DNA of 64,000 nucleotides from an uncultured Pseudomonadota bacterium (lineage in GTDB: Bacteria; Pseudomonadota; Gammaproteobacteria; Steroidobacterales; Woeseiaceae). The notes below the pieces were generated by a model. That model had not been told where the DNA came from, did no database searches, and saw only the letters and a program-made list of their open reading frames with translations. Shown here in pieces: positions 40,286 to 49,176 of this stretch. Positions within the stretch are counted from its first letter, which is position 1, and each line of letters starts with the position of its first letter. The stretch spans positions 124,001 through 188,000 of the forward strand of contig CAJXJW010000004.1 of the NCBI GenBank assembly GCA_913055625.1, in the 5' to 3' direction. A program made the position numbers and the translations under genes.

Positions 40286-40924
40286 TCAATTCTGGTTCAC
40301 TTCCGCCAGCAGGTCGGACACGATCGTGTCGATCGCCGCGCCGACTTCGTCGACGCCACCCTGCGCGTCCACCACTCGGAACCGCGCCGGCTCCGCCCTG
40401 GCGAGGCCCAGGTAGGCCGCGCGCACCCGCTGGTGAAAGGCCTCCGTCTCGCTGTCTAGCCGGTCCTGTGCGCCGCGCCGCCGCGTTCGCTCGAGGCCGA
40501 CCTCGACCGGCGCATCCAGCAACACCGTGCAGTCCGGCACCATGCCGTCCAGTACCCATTCCGCGAGGACCTCGACACGTTCGGCCGGCATCTCGCGGCC
40601 GCCGCCCTGGTAGGCGCGACTGGCGTCGACGAAACGGTCGGCAACCACCCATCGGCCCTCCGCCAGCGTCGGCCGGATCACGTTTTCCACGAGCACCGCC
40701 CGCGCCGCGAACATCAGCAGCAGCTCCGCGATCGGCGGCAACGCCTCGTCGCCATGCTCCAGCACCACGTCGCGAATGCGTTCGGCGGTCGGCGTGCCGC
40801 CGGGCTCACGGGTTCGCAGCACCGCGACGCCGCCGCGCTCGAGACCGGCCACAAAACGGTCGATCTGCGTGGACTTGCCCACGCCCTCGATACCCTCGAA
40901 GGTGATGAATCGCCCGCGCGTCAT
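40286..40924 (-). CDS. tmk: Thymidylate kinase
   Basis: A 212-residue dTMP kinase. The P-loop is FITFEGIEGVGKSTQIDRF (residues 6-24); the DR(Y/F) motif is ADRFVDASRAYQGGGR; the lid carries RRRGAQDRLDSE, and the TREPGGTPTAERIRD motif binds substrate. The start is ATG 40924 after GGGAGAG; an upstream frame extension has no support. It phosphorylates dTMP to dTDP. It follows mltG and precedes holB in the same direction, the conserved order. Confidence 0.95.
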   Translation of the reverse strand: MTRGRFITFEGIEGVGKSTQIDRFVAGLERGGVAVLRTREPGGTPTAERIRDVVLEHGDEALPPIAELLLMFAARAVLVENVIRPTLAEGRWVVADRFVDASRAYQGGGREMPAERVEVLAEWVLDGMVPDCTVLLDAPVEVGLERTRRRGAQDRLDSETEAFHQRVRAAYLGLARAEPARFRVVDAQGGVDEVGAAIDTIVSDLLAEVNQN

Positions 40925-40958
40925 CTCGGCTCTCCCGGCGCCATTCCCAAAGCCTACC

Positions 40959-41984
40959 TTACTTGCCTCTGCCGCGGAGCCGCCGAAGATACTCGCGCAC
41001 CGCCTTTTCGTGTTCCTCAACCGTCACGGAGAACCTGTGGCTCCCATCGCCGAGGCCCGTCGCGACGAAGTACAGTTCCTCGCCATCCGCCGGGTGCAGT
41101 GCCGCATGAATCGCCGCCCGCCCGGGCATCGCGATGGGCGTCGGCGGCAGCCCGGCACGGGTGTAGGTGTTGTATGGCGTGTCGGTCCGCAGGTGCTTGC
41201 GGGTCAGGTTGCCGTCGAAGGACGGGCCGATGCCGTAGATGACGGTGGGATCCATCTGCAGGCGCATGTTGCGCTGCAACCGTCGCACGATGACGCCCGC
41301 AATGCGATGCCGCTCGTCGGCACGGCCGGTTTCCTTTTCGATGATGGACGCCAGTATGAGCGCCTCGTAGGGCGTGCTCGCGGGCACCGACTCGTCGCGC
41401 GCGGCCCATTCCTCGGCCAGCGCGGACTGCATCAGGCGGTACGCCTGCGTCAGCACGGATCGGTCCTCGGTGCCGCGCGGAAAGTGATAGGTCTCGGGCA
41501 GGAACAGGCCTTCCGGCGATTCGTGCGCCGCGCCGAGGGCTTCGAGCAGCGCCGGCCAGTCCTCGCCGGTCATCGTGCTCTCGACCTCCGGGTGCCGCTG
41601 GAGCTGCGCGAGCAACTCGCGGTGATTCCAGCCCTCGACGAGCGTGAACGAATGCAGCACCACGGCACCGCTCGTGAACTGCCGCAGCAGGCCATCCGGC
41701 GTGGTTCCGGCCGCAATCAGGTACTCGCCCGCCTGGATTTTTCCGGCATCACCGGTCCAACGCGCGTACCAGCGTAGCAGCGTGCAGTGCCCGAGCACCC
41801 CCTCCGCGGCCAGGTTTTCGCAGACGGTCGCGAACGGCGTGCCGGCCGGTATGACATGACGCAGGCCGTTCGGCGGCACGTTCAGAGGCGTGTCGAGATA
41901 CTGCCGTGCCTGGTTCACGGCGACGGCGGCGCCGACGACGGCGACCGCCAGCACGGCGGCCAGCACGATCAGGAAACGCTTCAA
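40959..41984 (-). CDS. mltG: Endolytic murein transglycosylase MltG
   Basis: A 341-residue inner-membrane enzyme. The start is best taken as TTG at 41984 (KRFLIVLAAVLAVAVVGAAVAV anchor); upstream ATG at 42092 would overlap fabF by 83 bases and code a low-complexity tail. After the TM comes a LysM-like region, then the YceG domain: FLPETYHFPRGTEDRSV, LILASIIEKETGRADERHRIAGVIVRRL with Glu218 at the catalytic position of E. coli MltG, and LQMDPTVIYGIGPSFDGNLTR. It cuts glycan strands during peptidoglycan synthesis. Neighbours follow the fabF-mltG-tmk order. Confidence 0.9.
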   Translation of the reverse strand: MKRFLIVLAAVLAVAVVGAAVAVNQARQYLDTPLNVPPNGLRHVIPAGTPFATVCENLAAEGVLGHCTLLRWYARWTGDAGKIQAGEYLIAAGTTPDGLLRQFTSGAVVLHSFTLVEGWNHRELLAQLQRHPEVESTMTGEDWPALLEALGAAHESPEGLFLPETYHFPRGTEDRSVLTQAYRLMQSALAEEWAARDESVPASTPYEALILASIIEKETGRADERHRIAGVIVRRLQRNMRLQMDPTVIYGIGPSFDGNLTRKHLRTDTPYNTYTRAGLPPTPIAMPGRAAIHAALHPADGEELYFVATGLGDGSHRFSVTVEEHEKAVREYLRRLRGRGK

Positions 41985-42009
41985 CGCGGCGGCCCGTACG
42001 ACCGCACGA

Positions 42010-43251
42010 TCACTCGAACGCCCGGAAGACGAGGCTTCCGTTCGTGCCCCCGAACCCGAACGAGTTCGACATCGCGATGCGAACGCGTGCATCGCGTGCC
42101 GTGTTCGGGACGTAGTCCAGGTCGCAGGCCGGGTCCTGGTTGTCGAGATTCACGGTCGGCGGCACGGCCTGGTGCACGAGCGACTGGATGCAGAAGATCG
42201 CCTCCACCACGCCGGCCGCACCGAGCATGTGGCCGGTCGACGATTTCGTCGAACTGACCATCAGGCGGTCGGCGGCATCGCCGAACGTGCGGCGAATGCC
42301 GACCGTCTCGCCGATGTCACCGGCGGGTGTCGACGTGCCGTGGGCGTTGAGGTAATCGACGTCGCCCGGATCTATACCGGCGTCACGGATCGCGGCCGTC
42401 ATGCACTTGCGCGCGCCTTCGCCGTCTTCGGGCGGCGACGTGATGTGGTACGCGTCGCCACTCATGCCGAAGCCGATCAGTTCCGCGTAGATGCGGGCGC
42501 CGCGCGCCTTCGCGTGCTCGAGTTCCTCGAGGACGACGCAACCGCCGCCGTTGCTCAGCACGAAGCCGTCGCGATCGACATCGAACGGTCGGCTGGCTCT
42601 TGTCGGGTCATCGTTGCGCGTCGTCATCGCGCGCGCGGCACAGAAGCCGGCCATGGCCGACGGTGTCGTTGCATACTCGGAGCCGCCGGCCAGCATCACG
42701 TCGGCGTCTCCGTACGCGATGGTGCGGCCGGCGATGCCGATGCAGTGCGTCGAAGTGGCGCAGGCGGTGACGATGGACAGGTTCGGGCCGGTCAGGTGCT
42801 GCAGGATGCTCACCTGGCCGGACGTCATGTTGATGATGCTGCCCGGGATGTAGAACGGCGACACCTTGCGGACGCCGCCCTTCTGCAATTTCTCGACGTT
42901 GTCCTCGATGAAACGGATGCCGCCGATGCCGGCACCCATCGCGACACCGATCCGGTGCCCATTTTCTTCGGTGACGGCGAGCCCGGCATCCCGCAATGCT
43001 TCGGTGCTGACCGCGATACCGTAATGAATGAACGGATCGTTCTTGCGCTGGTCTTTCGGCGCAAGGTAGTCGTCAGCGTTGAAGTCTCGCACCGTACCCG
43101 CGATACGGGTGGGATAGGTACTCGCGTCGAAATTGGTGATCTCACCGATCTGCGAGTTGCCGCTGCACACGTTCTCCCATGCAACGTCGAGCTTGCCACC
43201 GACAGGTGAGACGAGGCCCATACCCGTGATGACGACGCGTCGCTTGCTCAA
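42010..43251 (-). CDS. fabF: 3-oxoacyl-ACP synthase II
   Basis: A 413-residue elongating ketosynthase. Nucleophile Cys164 is in SIVTACATSTHCIG; the two His sit in DYLNAHGTSTPAGD and SSTKSSTGHMLGAAG; the Lys of the SSTKS motif completes the triad. The terminal SNSFGFGGTNGSLVFR is characteristic. It condenses malonyl-ACP with acyl-ACP, notably C16:1 to C18:1. It follows acpP by 72 bases on the same strand. Confidence 0.96.
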   Translation of the reverse strand: MSKRRVVITGMGLVSPVGGKLDVAWENVCSGNSQIGEITNFDASTYPTRIAGTVRDFNADDYLAPKDQRKNDPFIHYGIAVSTEALRDAGLAVTEENGHRIGVAMGAGIGGIRFIEDNVEKLQKGGVRKVSPFYIPGSIINMTSGQVSILQHLTGPNLSIVTACATSTHCIGIAGRTIAYGDADVMLAGGSEYATTPSAMAGFCAARAMTTRNDDPTRASRPFDVDRDGFVLSNGGGCVVLEELEHAKARGARIYAELIGFGMSGDAYHITSPPEDGEGARKCMTAAIRDAGIDPGDVDYLNAHGTSTPAGDIGETVGIRRTFGDAADRLMVSSTKSSTGHMLGAAGVVEAIFCIQSLVHQAVPPTVNLDNQDPACDLDYVPNTARDARVRIAMSNSFGFGGTNGSLVFRAFE

Positions 43252-43323
43252 GGGAATACCGTGAAGAGTGGCGGAATCGCCGGGGTGGAAAAATGGCGCG
43301 ACCCGGGCCGCGCCGGAAAAAGA

Positions 43324-43566
43324 TCAGTCGCTCTTCAAACGCGAAGTAACGAAGTCGATAGCCTGCTGTACGGTCGTGATCTTCTCGGCTTCCTCGTCGG
43401 GAATCTCGGTTTCGAATTCCTCTTCGAGTGCCATCACGAGCTCGACCGTGTCGAGCGAATCCGCGCCCAGATCATCGACGAAAGAAGCATCGTTCGTGAC
43501 CTCATCTTCCTTCACACCGAGCTGTTCGGCGACGATGCTCTTGACCTGTTCTTCAATACTGCTCAT
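43324..43566 (-). CDS. acpP: Acyl carrier protein
   Basis: An 80-residue acidic four-helix carrier. The phosphopantetheine attachment is Ser37 in [20 protein letters not shown], the canonical ACP motif, followed by [24 protein letters not shown] precedes the ATG. It shuttles acyl chains through fatty acid synthesis. The 135-base gap to fabG may hold its own promoter, as is common for acpP, but no clear one was found. Confidence 0.97.
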   Translation of the reverse strand: MSSIEEQVKSIVAEQLGVKEDEVTNDASFVDDLGADSLDTVELVMALEEEFETEIPDEEAEKITTVQQAIDFVTSRLKSD

Positions 43567-43701
43567 TGGGTAGCTTCTCCTGAGAAGGCTATAAATACCG
43601 GTAAGTCCTTGATTTTCCTAGGGGCGGCTTACCGAGGATGCGTATTGTAAGTGAAACAGTGACGGCATTCTATACGCTTTGGTCGAGATTTTCGCGGGCT
43701 T

Positions 43702-44457
43702 TCAGTCCATCAGCATGCCGCCATTGACGTGCAGTGTTTCGCCCGTCACGTAGGCACCCGCGGGCGATGCCAGGAACACCACGGCGTTCGCGATATCGCT
43801 CGCATCACCGAGCCTGCCGAGCGGTACCTGCGTCAACATCGAGGTACGCTGCTCCTCGGGCAGCACGCGCGTCATGTCGGTGTCGATGAAGCCCGGCGCA
43901 ACGACGTTCACGGTGATGTTGCGCGACCCGATTTCACGCGCGAGCGACTTCGAAAAACCGATCATGCCGGCCTTCGCCGCCGCGTAATTTGCCTGGCCCG
44001 CATTGCCCATGATGCCAATGACCGATGCGATGCTGACGATGCGGCCTTTCTTTGCCTTCATCATTCCGCGCAGGCAGGCTTTCGACACGCGATAGGTGCC
44101 GCTCAGGTTCGTGCCGAGCACATCGTCCCACTCTTCCTGCTTCATACGCATCAGCAGGTTGTCGCGCGTAATGCCTGCGTTGTTCACGAGGATCGTCGGC
44201 GCACCTTCATTGCCCTGCACGTCCGCGACGGCCGCCTGCACTGATTCGTCGTCAGCGATGTTCAGCGCGATGCCGCGACCGCGATCACCGAGCGCGTCGC
44301 TGATGGCAGCCGCACCCTTTTCGCTGGTCGCCGTGCCGACGACCGTGGCGCCGGCGTCAGCCAGCGCGATGGCGATGGCGGCACCGATGCCGCGCGACGC
44401 ACCCGTCACGAGTGCGACCTCCCCTTTCAGCAGGTCGGTTTGGTAAATCGTGCTCAT
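43702..44457 (-). CDS. fabG: 3-oxoacyl-ACP reductase
   Basis: A 251-residue NADPH-dependent SDR. Cofactor motif TGASRGIGAAIA (residues 18-29), NNAGIT (92-97) and the catalytic Ser145, Tyr158 and Lys162 (SIASVIGIMGNAGQANYAAAK) are present. The end YVTGETLHVNGGMLMD is the classic FabG terminus. It reduces 3-oxoacyl-ACP. It lies between fabD and acpP, 45 bases from fabD. Confidence 0.96.
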   Translation of the reverse strand: MSTIYQTDLLKGEVALVTGASRGIGAAIAIALADAGATVVGTATSEKGAAAISDALGDRGRGIALNIADDESVQAAVADVQGNEGAPTILVNNAGITRDNLLMRMKQEEWDDVLGTNLSGTYRVSKACLRGMMKAKKGRIVSIASVIGIMGNAGQANYAAAKAGMIGFSKSLAREIGSRNITVNVVAPGFIDTDMTRVLPEEQRTSMLTQVPLGRLGDASDIANAVVFLASPAGAYVTGETLHVNGGMLMD

Positions 44458-44502
44458 TCGACTCCTCGAAGTATTCGTTATTGGTCTGGTGCAGCCGCCG
44501 CG

Positions 44503-45429
44503 TCAGGCGGCCAGCGCCTTGTCCAGCCCGTCGACGCCGTCGATCGTGGCAACGGTCAGTGACTTGTCGATGCGGCGCACCAGCCCCGCCAGCACCTTGC
44601 CCGGGCCGCATTCCACGAACGTGTTCGCCCCACCGGCCGCCAGTGCCGCGATCGTCGCGGTCCAGCGCACCGGGCGGTACACCTGCGACGACAGGGTGGT
44701 GCGAATGTCGTCCGCGTCTGTATAGGGTTTCGCGGTGGCTGCGCCGATCACCGTTACGGCCGGCGTGCGAAACGCAGCCGCCTGCAGCGACTCGGAAAGC
44801 GCTACGCCCGCTTCCCGCATCATCGAGGAGTGCGACGGCACGCTGACCGGCAGCAGGATAGCGCGGCGGGCACCACGCGACTTCGCAAGCTCCACTGCGG
44901 CCGCCACGGCATCCGCGGCACCCGCGACGACGACCTGGCCGGGCGAGTTGTAGTTCACCGGCTCGACGACACCGCCCTGGCCGGCCTCGTCACAGACCGC
45001 CTCGACGACGTCGTCGTCCAGGCCGAGGATCGCGGCCATGGCGCCCTGCCCGACCGGCACGGCCGCCTGCATCAGTTCCGAGCGCCGCTTCACGACGCGC
45101 ATCGCGTCGGCGAAGTCGATCGCGTCCGCGCACACGAGCGCCGAGTACTCGCCGAGACTGTGACCGGACATGAGCTGCCCCGCATCACCGCCGGCGTCCA
45201 CCCAGCAGCGCCACGCCGCGACGCCCGCCGCCAGCATGGCCGGCTGCGTCACCGTGGTCTCGGCCAGTTTCTCCGCCGGGGCTGACTGGACCAGCGCCCA
45301 CAGGTCGTAGCCCAGCACCTCGCTGGCCTCGGCGTAAACGTCATTGACGAGAGGAAAGCGGCCGGCCAGGTCCGCTTGCATTCCCGGGGACTGCGAGCCC
45401 TGGCCCGGGAAGAGTATCGCTGTTGTCAT
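44503..45429 (-). CDS. fabD: Malonyl-CoA:ACP acyltransferase
   Basis: A 308-residue transacylase. The opening TAILFPGQGSQSPGM and nucleophile Ser91 in LMSGHSLGEYSAL are standard; the oxyanion Gln is in the first motif, His in VSVPSHSSMM, and QVYRPVRWTATIAAL and VECGPGKVLAGLVRRID complete the fold. ATG at 45429 follows GGAGCAATA. It makes malonyl-ACP. The usual upstream rpmF-plsX-fabH genes are missing: a rhombosortase gene stands there instead. Confidence 0.96.
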   Translation of the reverse strand: MTTAILFPGQGSQSPGMQADLAGRFPLVNDVYAEASEVLGYDLWALVQSAPAEKLAETTVTQPAMLAAGVAAWRCWVDAGGDAGQLMSGHSLGEYSALVCADAIDFADAMRVVKRRSELMQAAVPVGQGAMAAILGLDDDVVEAVCDEAGQGGVVEPVNYNSPGQVVVAGAADAVAAAVELAKSRGARRAILLPVSVPSHSSMMREAGVALSESLQAAAFRTPAVTVIGAATAKPYTDADDIRTTLSSQVYRPVRWTATIAALAAGGANTFVECGPGKVLAGLVRRIDKSLTVATIDGVDGLDKALAA

Positions 45430-45465
45430 TATTGCTCCGCCCGGTCTCTCCTGCCGGGTCGGGAG

Positions 45466-45471
45466 AGTATA
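45466..45471 (-). promoter_or_regulatory. -10 element upstream of fabD
   Basis: TATACT on the minus strand, preceded by CCGA, lies about 37 bases before the fabD ATG. The -35 is poor (TAGAGT region, 17 bases upstream), so this is tentative. Confidence 0.3.
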
Positions 45472-45491
45472 TCGGGGTGCGCGGCACGACT

Positions 45492-46097
45492 CTAATGACC
45501 GGCGCGGCGTCGGATCAGGACGAGGGCCCCTCCCGCGACCCCGCCGACCGCTCCGTACAGGTGCGCGGCCACCACGACGGGCCCGCCGCTCGCCTCGACC
45601 GACCCGGGCAGCGGCCCCACCCCGGTCTCCCACGCGAGCTTTGCGGCCACCAGCCCGCCGAGCACGATCGCTTCCACGCGGCGATCGGGCCAGGTCGCGC
45701 CACTGACGAGCAGCCCGGCCGCGAGCAGGCCGTGCAGCAGGCCCGACAGGCCCACGTACCACGCAAGCCCCGGCGCGAGGAACCAGAAGCCCGCGTCCAT
45801 GGCCACCAGGCTGGCGGCAAGCACCAGCCCCCACTCGAGCGCCCCCAGGGCGCTGCCGACCAGCAGCCACACCAGGCCGAGCCCGGCGAGATTCAGGACG
45901 ACGTGCGACCACCCGAGATGCACGGCGTGCCCGGTCACGAGCCGCCACCATTCGCCGGCCGCGAGCCCCGCGCGCTCGTAGCGCCAGGCACCCGCGATCC
46001 CGGCTGCCTGCGCGGCCACGGCGACCGCGGCAAGGCCGGCCGGGAGTGCCCACGACCGGAGCCGCGAAGCGATGCTGACGTCAGAGCGTAACCCCAT
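45492..46097 (-). CDS. rrtA: Rhombosortase
   Basis: A 201-residue rhomboid-type membrane protease of the rhombosortase family. It has about six TM helices. The catalytic Ser118 is in WYVGLSGLLHGLLAAG (the GLSGLLHG pattern distinguishes it from ordinary rhomboids) and His179 in VVVAAHLYGAVGGVAGG. HAVHLGWSHVVLNLAGLGLVWLL (57-79) matches the early conserved region. It cleaves the GlyGly-CTERM tail of proteins that leave through the type II system. It is divergent from gspG, an informative linkage. No GlyGly-CTERM protein was noticed in this window. Confidence 0.87.
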   Translation of the reverse strand: MGLRSDVSIASRLRSWALPAGLAAVAVAAQAAGIAGAWRYERAGLAAGEWWRLVTGHAVHLGWSHVVLNLAGLGLVWLLVGSALGALEWGLVLAASLVAMDAGFWFLAPGLAWYVGLSGLLHGLLAAGLLVSGATWPDRRVEAIVLGGLVAAKLAWETGVGPLPGSVEASGGPVVVAAHLYGAVGGVAGGALVLIRRRAGH

Positions 46098-46178
46098 GTT
46101 TGATATACTCGCGTTTACGTCTTTATCCCGTCAATTTCGGCACTGGCCGCCCGTCGTGCGGCATGAATGGAGCATAAC

Positions 46179-46631
46179 GTGAACAGGACTTCCCGGACTC
46201 GCGTTCGTCACCTCGAACGCGGTTTCACGCTGATCGAGATCATGGTGGTCGTCATCATCATCGGCCTGCTGGCCGCCATTGTCGCCCCGAACGTCATCGG
46301 CCGGATCGACGATGCGCAGATCGAAAAGGTGCGTGCCGACATCCGCAACATCGAGTCGGCCCTCGACCTGTACCGGATCGACAACTTCGCCTACCCGACG
46401 TCCGAGCAGGGAATCCAGGCGCTCGTGACCAAACCGAACGACCCGAACGTCCGCAACTGGAATCCCGGCGGCTACCTCAAGAATGTACCGAAGGACCCGT
46501 GGGGCAATGAGTACCTGTATCTGAACCCCGGCAACAACGGCGAGGTGGATATCTACACGCTCGGTGCCGACGGTCGGCCCGGCGGCGACGGCACCAACGC
46601 CGACCGCGGCAACTGGAACATATCCGAGTAG
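46179..46631 (+). CDS. gspG: Type II secretion major pseudopilin GspG
   Basis: A 150-residue major pseudopilin. GTG at 46179 is chosen because GGAG lies six bases upstream, and the ATG at 46167 contains that site. Prepilin cleavage is at RG|FTLIEIMVVVIIIGLL with Glu5 of the mature form present. The conserved YPTSEQGIQALV, KDPWGNEYLYLNPG and SLG-like VDIYTLGADGRPGGDG(T) calcium-loop segments are seen. It forms the pseudopilus driven by GspE. It is the first gene of a gsp run that lacks C-F in this window. Confidence 0.95.
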   Translation: MNRTSRTRVRHLERGFTLIEIMVVVIIIGLLAAIVAPNVIGRIDDAQIEKVRADIRNIESALDLYRIDNFAYPTSEQGIQALVTKPNDPNVRNWNPGGYLKNVPKDPWGNEYLYLNPGNNGEVDIYTLGADGRPGGDGTNADRGNWNISE

Positions 46632-47195
46632 ATGAACGCGCCGGGCCGCGGCCGCGGCTTTACGCTGATCGAAATCCTCGTCGCCCTCGTCATCGTGGGC
46701 ATCGTCGTGTCGGTGGCGCTGTTGTCCACGAACCTCGTCGGCAATGACCGCGAGCTGGACCGCGAAACACGGCGGCTCGCCGCGTTGATCGGCGCCGCGC
46801 GGGACGACGCGATGTTCCAGGGGCGGGAATTCGGCATCGAACTGCTGTCGACCGGCTACCGATTCGTCGAGTTCGACCCGTACACGAACCAGTGGGCCAT
46901 CGTCCCGGACGACGACGCGCTGCGCCACTGGGAGCTGCCGGAGGGCATCGAGATCGAGCTGCTGCTCGAGGACCGCAAGATCCGACTGGACAGCGAACCG
47001 CAGGAAATCCGCTACGATCCGCGCACCGGCGCATCCATCGGCAACTACGCACCGCACTTGTTGATCTTCTCCAGCGGCGACATGACGCCGTTCGAGATTG
47101 CGCTGATGCGGCCTTTCGACAACGCGCGGGAGGTCTTGCGCGGCGACCTTCTCGGCAACCTCGAGTTCGGCGATGAAGATGCGGCCGGAAGCTGA
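46632..47195 (+). CDS. gspH: Type II secretion minor pseudopilin GspH
   Basis: A 187-residue pseudopilin with cleavage at RGRG|FTLIEILVALVIVG. The mature body is beta-rich (GREFGIELLSTGYRFVEFD, LLIFSSGDMTPFEIALM), as GspH proteins are. It starts at the base after the gspG stop. It is a minor component near the pseudopilus tip. Confidence 0.9.
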   Translation: MNAPGRGRGFTLIEILVALVIVGIVVSVALLSTNLVGNDRELDRETRRLAALIGAARDDAMFQGREFGIELLSTGYRFVEFDPYTNQWAIVPDDDALRHWELPEGIEIELLLEDRKIRLDSEPQEIRYDPRTGASIGNYAPHLLIFSSGDMTPFEIALMRPFDNAREVLRGDLLGNLEFGDEDAAGS

Positions 47196-47637
47196 GCGCC
47201 GGGCGCAGTCAGGCTTTACGCTCGTCGAGGTACTCGTCGCCCTCTTGATCATCGCGATTGCTCTCACGACCGTCACGGTGACGATGGGCCGGATGCTCAC
47301 GAATGCGAACCTGATGCGCGACCGCACCTACGCTAGCTGGATCGCGCAGAACCGAATCGCGCAGATGCGGGCCGAAGGCACGGTCCCGGAGCTCGGCCGA
47401 ACGAACGGCGACGTCGAATTCGCGGGTGGCGAATGGGACTGGGAAGCAGTCGTGTCGGAAACCGGCATCGAGAGACTGCTGCGCATCGACGTCACGGTGT
47501 CGCACGCCGGCGATGACAACGCAATTCGCACGGTCACCGGGTTCATCGGTGACCCCACGCCGCCAGGCATCGCGAACAACCTCTGGACCCGCGGCGTTCG
47601 CGACCGCGATACGGCACCACCCGGAGAGACGAATTGA
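47173..47637 (+). CDS. gspI: Type II secretion minor pseudopilin GspI
   Basis: A 154-residue pseudopilin. Cleavage is at AQSG|FTLVEVLVALLIIAIAL, with mature Glu5. WIAQNRIAQMRAEG matches the GspI helix-loop; VSETGIERLLRIDVTVS follows. The start overlaps gspH by 23 bases; an ATG at 47179 is an alternative start. It joins GspJ and GspK in the tip complex. Confidence 0.9.
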   Translation: MKMRPEAERRAQSGFTLVEVLVALLIIAIALTTVTVTMGRMLTNANLMRDRTYASWIAQNRIAQMRAEGTVPELGRTNGDVEFAGGEWDWEAVVSETGIERLLRIDVTVSHAGDDNAIRTVTGFIGDPTPPGIANNLWTRGVRDRDTAPPGETN

Positions 47638-48242
47638 ACCGCCGCTCCGGCTTCACGTTGATCGAAGTGCTGATCGCGCTGGCGATCTTCGCGGTGTTGT
47701 CGATCATCGCGCAACAGACGATTTCGGCCACGATGATCAACGTCGAGATCCTCGGCGACCGCATGGAACGCCTGCGACAAGTCCAGGGCGCGATGCGCGT
47801 GCTCGGGCGCGATCTCGTCCAGGCGGCGCCGCGACCGGTACGCGACCCGCTCGACGATTCCATCCGCCCGGCGTTCATCGTGACCGAGGGCAGCGAGTTC
47901 GCGCTGGAAGTCACGCACGCGGGCTGGCCGAACCCGGCCGGCATGCCGAGAAGCACACTGCAACGCGCCGCCTACCGCGTTGAGGACGGCGAGCTCGTCC
48001 GCGTGCACTGGACGGTGCTGGACCCCACGCTCGGAACCGAGCCACTCGCGACCGTCCTGCTCGACGAGGTGGAGAGCCTCGCGTTCCGTTTTTATCTCGG
48101 CAGTGGCCAATGGAGTGAAACCTGGCCACCGCGAGGATCCGGCGGGCGCGCCGCCGCCTATTCGCGACCGCGACTCGTCGAGGTGGTGCTGACGCTCGAG
48201 GACGAAGGCGAAATCACTCGCTGGTTCGAGGTGGCCCCATGA
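47634..48242 (+). CDS. gspJ: Type II secretion minor pseudopilin GspJ
   Basis: A 202-residue pseudopilin starting at TTG (overlapping the gspI stop by four bases). Cleavage is at RRSG|FTLIEVLIALAIFAVL. The GspJ body shows MRVLGRDLVQAAPRPVRDP, YRVEDGELVRVHW and SRPRLVEVVLTLEDEGEI. Minor tip component. Confidence 0.9.
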   Translation: MNRRSGFTLIEVLIALAIFAVLSIIAQQTISATMINVEILGDRMERLRQVQGAMRVLGRDLVQAAPRPVRDPLDDSIRPAFIVTEGSEFALEVTHAGWPNPAGMPRSTLQRAAYRVEDGELVRVHWTVLDPTLGTEPLATVLLDEVESLAFRFYLGSGQWSETWPPRGSGGRAAAYSRPRLVEVVLTLEDEGEITRWFEVAP

Positions 48243-49174
48243 TTCGCCGGCAATCGGGCGTTGCGCTGATCACCGCACTGCTGATCGTGGCCCTCGTCGG
48301 CACGCTGACCGCAACGCTTGCGTTCGACAACGCGCTCGACCTGCGTCGAACGATGACACAGATCTTCCACGACGAGGGCACGCAGGCCGCGTACGGCGCC
48401 GAGAACTGGGTCAGCACCCTGTTGCGCGATGACGCTCGAGATTCGGACAACGACCATCTCGGGGAAATCTGGGCCGCCGAATTCCCGGTGCTGCCGATCG
48501 AGAGCCAGTCCGTGCAGGGCGCACTGACCGGCGAGCTCGAAGACCTGCAGGGACGCTTCAATGTCAACAACCTGATTGGCAACAACGGTGACGTAGACCC
48601 GGTCGCACTGGAGCAGTTGCGACGGCTGCTGGTCATCCTCGAACTCGACCCTCGCTTCGCCGGCCTCGCTGCCGACTGGCTGGACGCCGATCGCGATGCC
48701 GGCTTTCCGGATGGCGCCGAGGACTCGATCTACAGCGGCCAGGTACCGCCCTACCTCGCTGCGAACCAGCCGGTCACGTCGATCTCGGAGCTGATGGCGC
48801 TGGAAGGCATGGACAAGGCGACGTTCGATGCGCTCGCGCCGTACATCACGGCGCTGCCTGGCCGCACGAACATCAATGTCAACACGGCGCCGGCCGCGGT
48901 CCTGCAGTCGCTCGACGAGTCACTCAGCGTCTCCGACGTCGAGGGCCTGATCTCGGAACGGGAAGACGGCGGATTCGTCGACGTCGAGAACCGCTTCCGC
49001 ACGCTGGTCGCCCCCGAGATGCTCGAGCGCATCGACGGGACCAGCAGTTTCTTCCAACTCCGCGTCGTGGTGCAGATCGCCACCGTGCGCGTGAACTATT
49101 ACAGCCTGCTGTACCGGGACACCGGCGGCTCGCTTGAAGTCGTGCCAATCCAGCGCAGTTTTGGGACAATCTGA
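48239..49174 (+). CDS. gspK: Type II secretion minor pseudopilin GspK
   Basis: A 311-residue large minor pseudopilin. Cleavage is at RQSG|VALITALLIVALVG; mature position 5 is Thr, not Glu, as is typical for GspK, the tip cap. LDLRRTMTQIFHDEGTQAAYGAENW, LEDLQGRFNVNNL, ADWLDADRDAGFPDGAED and two helix-hairpin-helix-like elements (TSISELMALEGMDK; INVNTAPAAVL) follow. ATGA overlap with gspJ. Confidence 0.92.
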   Translation: MIRRQSGVALITALLIVALVGTLTATLAFDNALDLRRTMTQIFHDEGTQAAYGAENWVSTLLRDDARDSDNDHLGEIWAAEFPVLPIESQSVQGALTGELEDLQGRFNVNNLIGNNGDVDPVALEQLRRLLVILELDPRFAGLAADWLDADRDAGFPDGAEDSIYSGQVPPYLAANQPVTSISELMALEGMDKATFDALAPYITALPGRTNINVNTAPAAVLQSLDESLSVSDVEGLISEREDGGFVDVENRFRTLVAPEMLERIDGTSSFFQLRVVVQIATVRVNYYSLLYRDTGGSLEVVPIQRSFGTI

Positions 49175-49176
49175 CG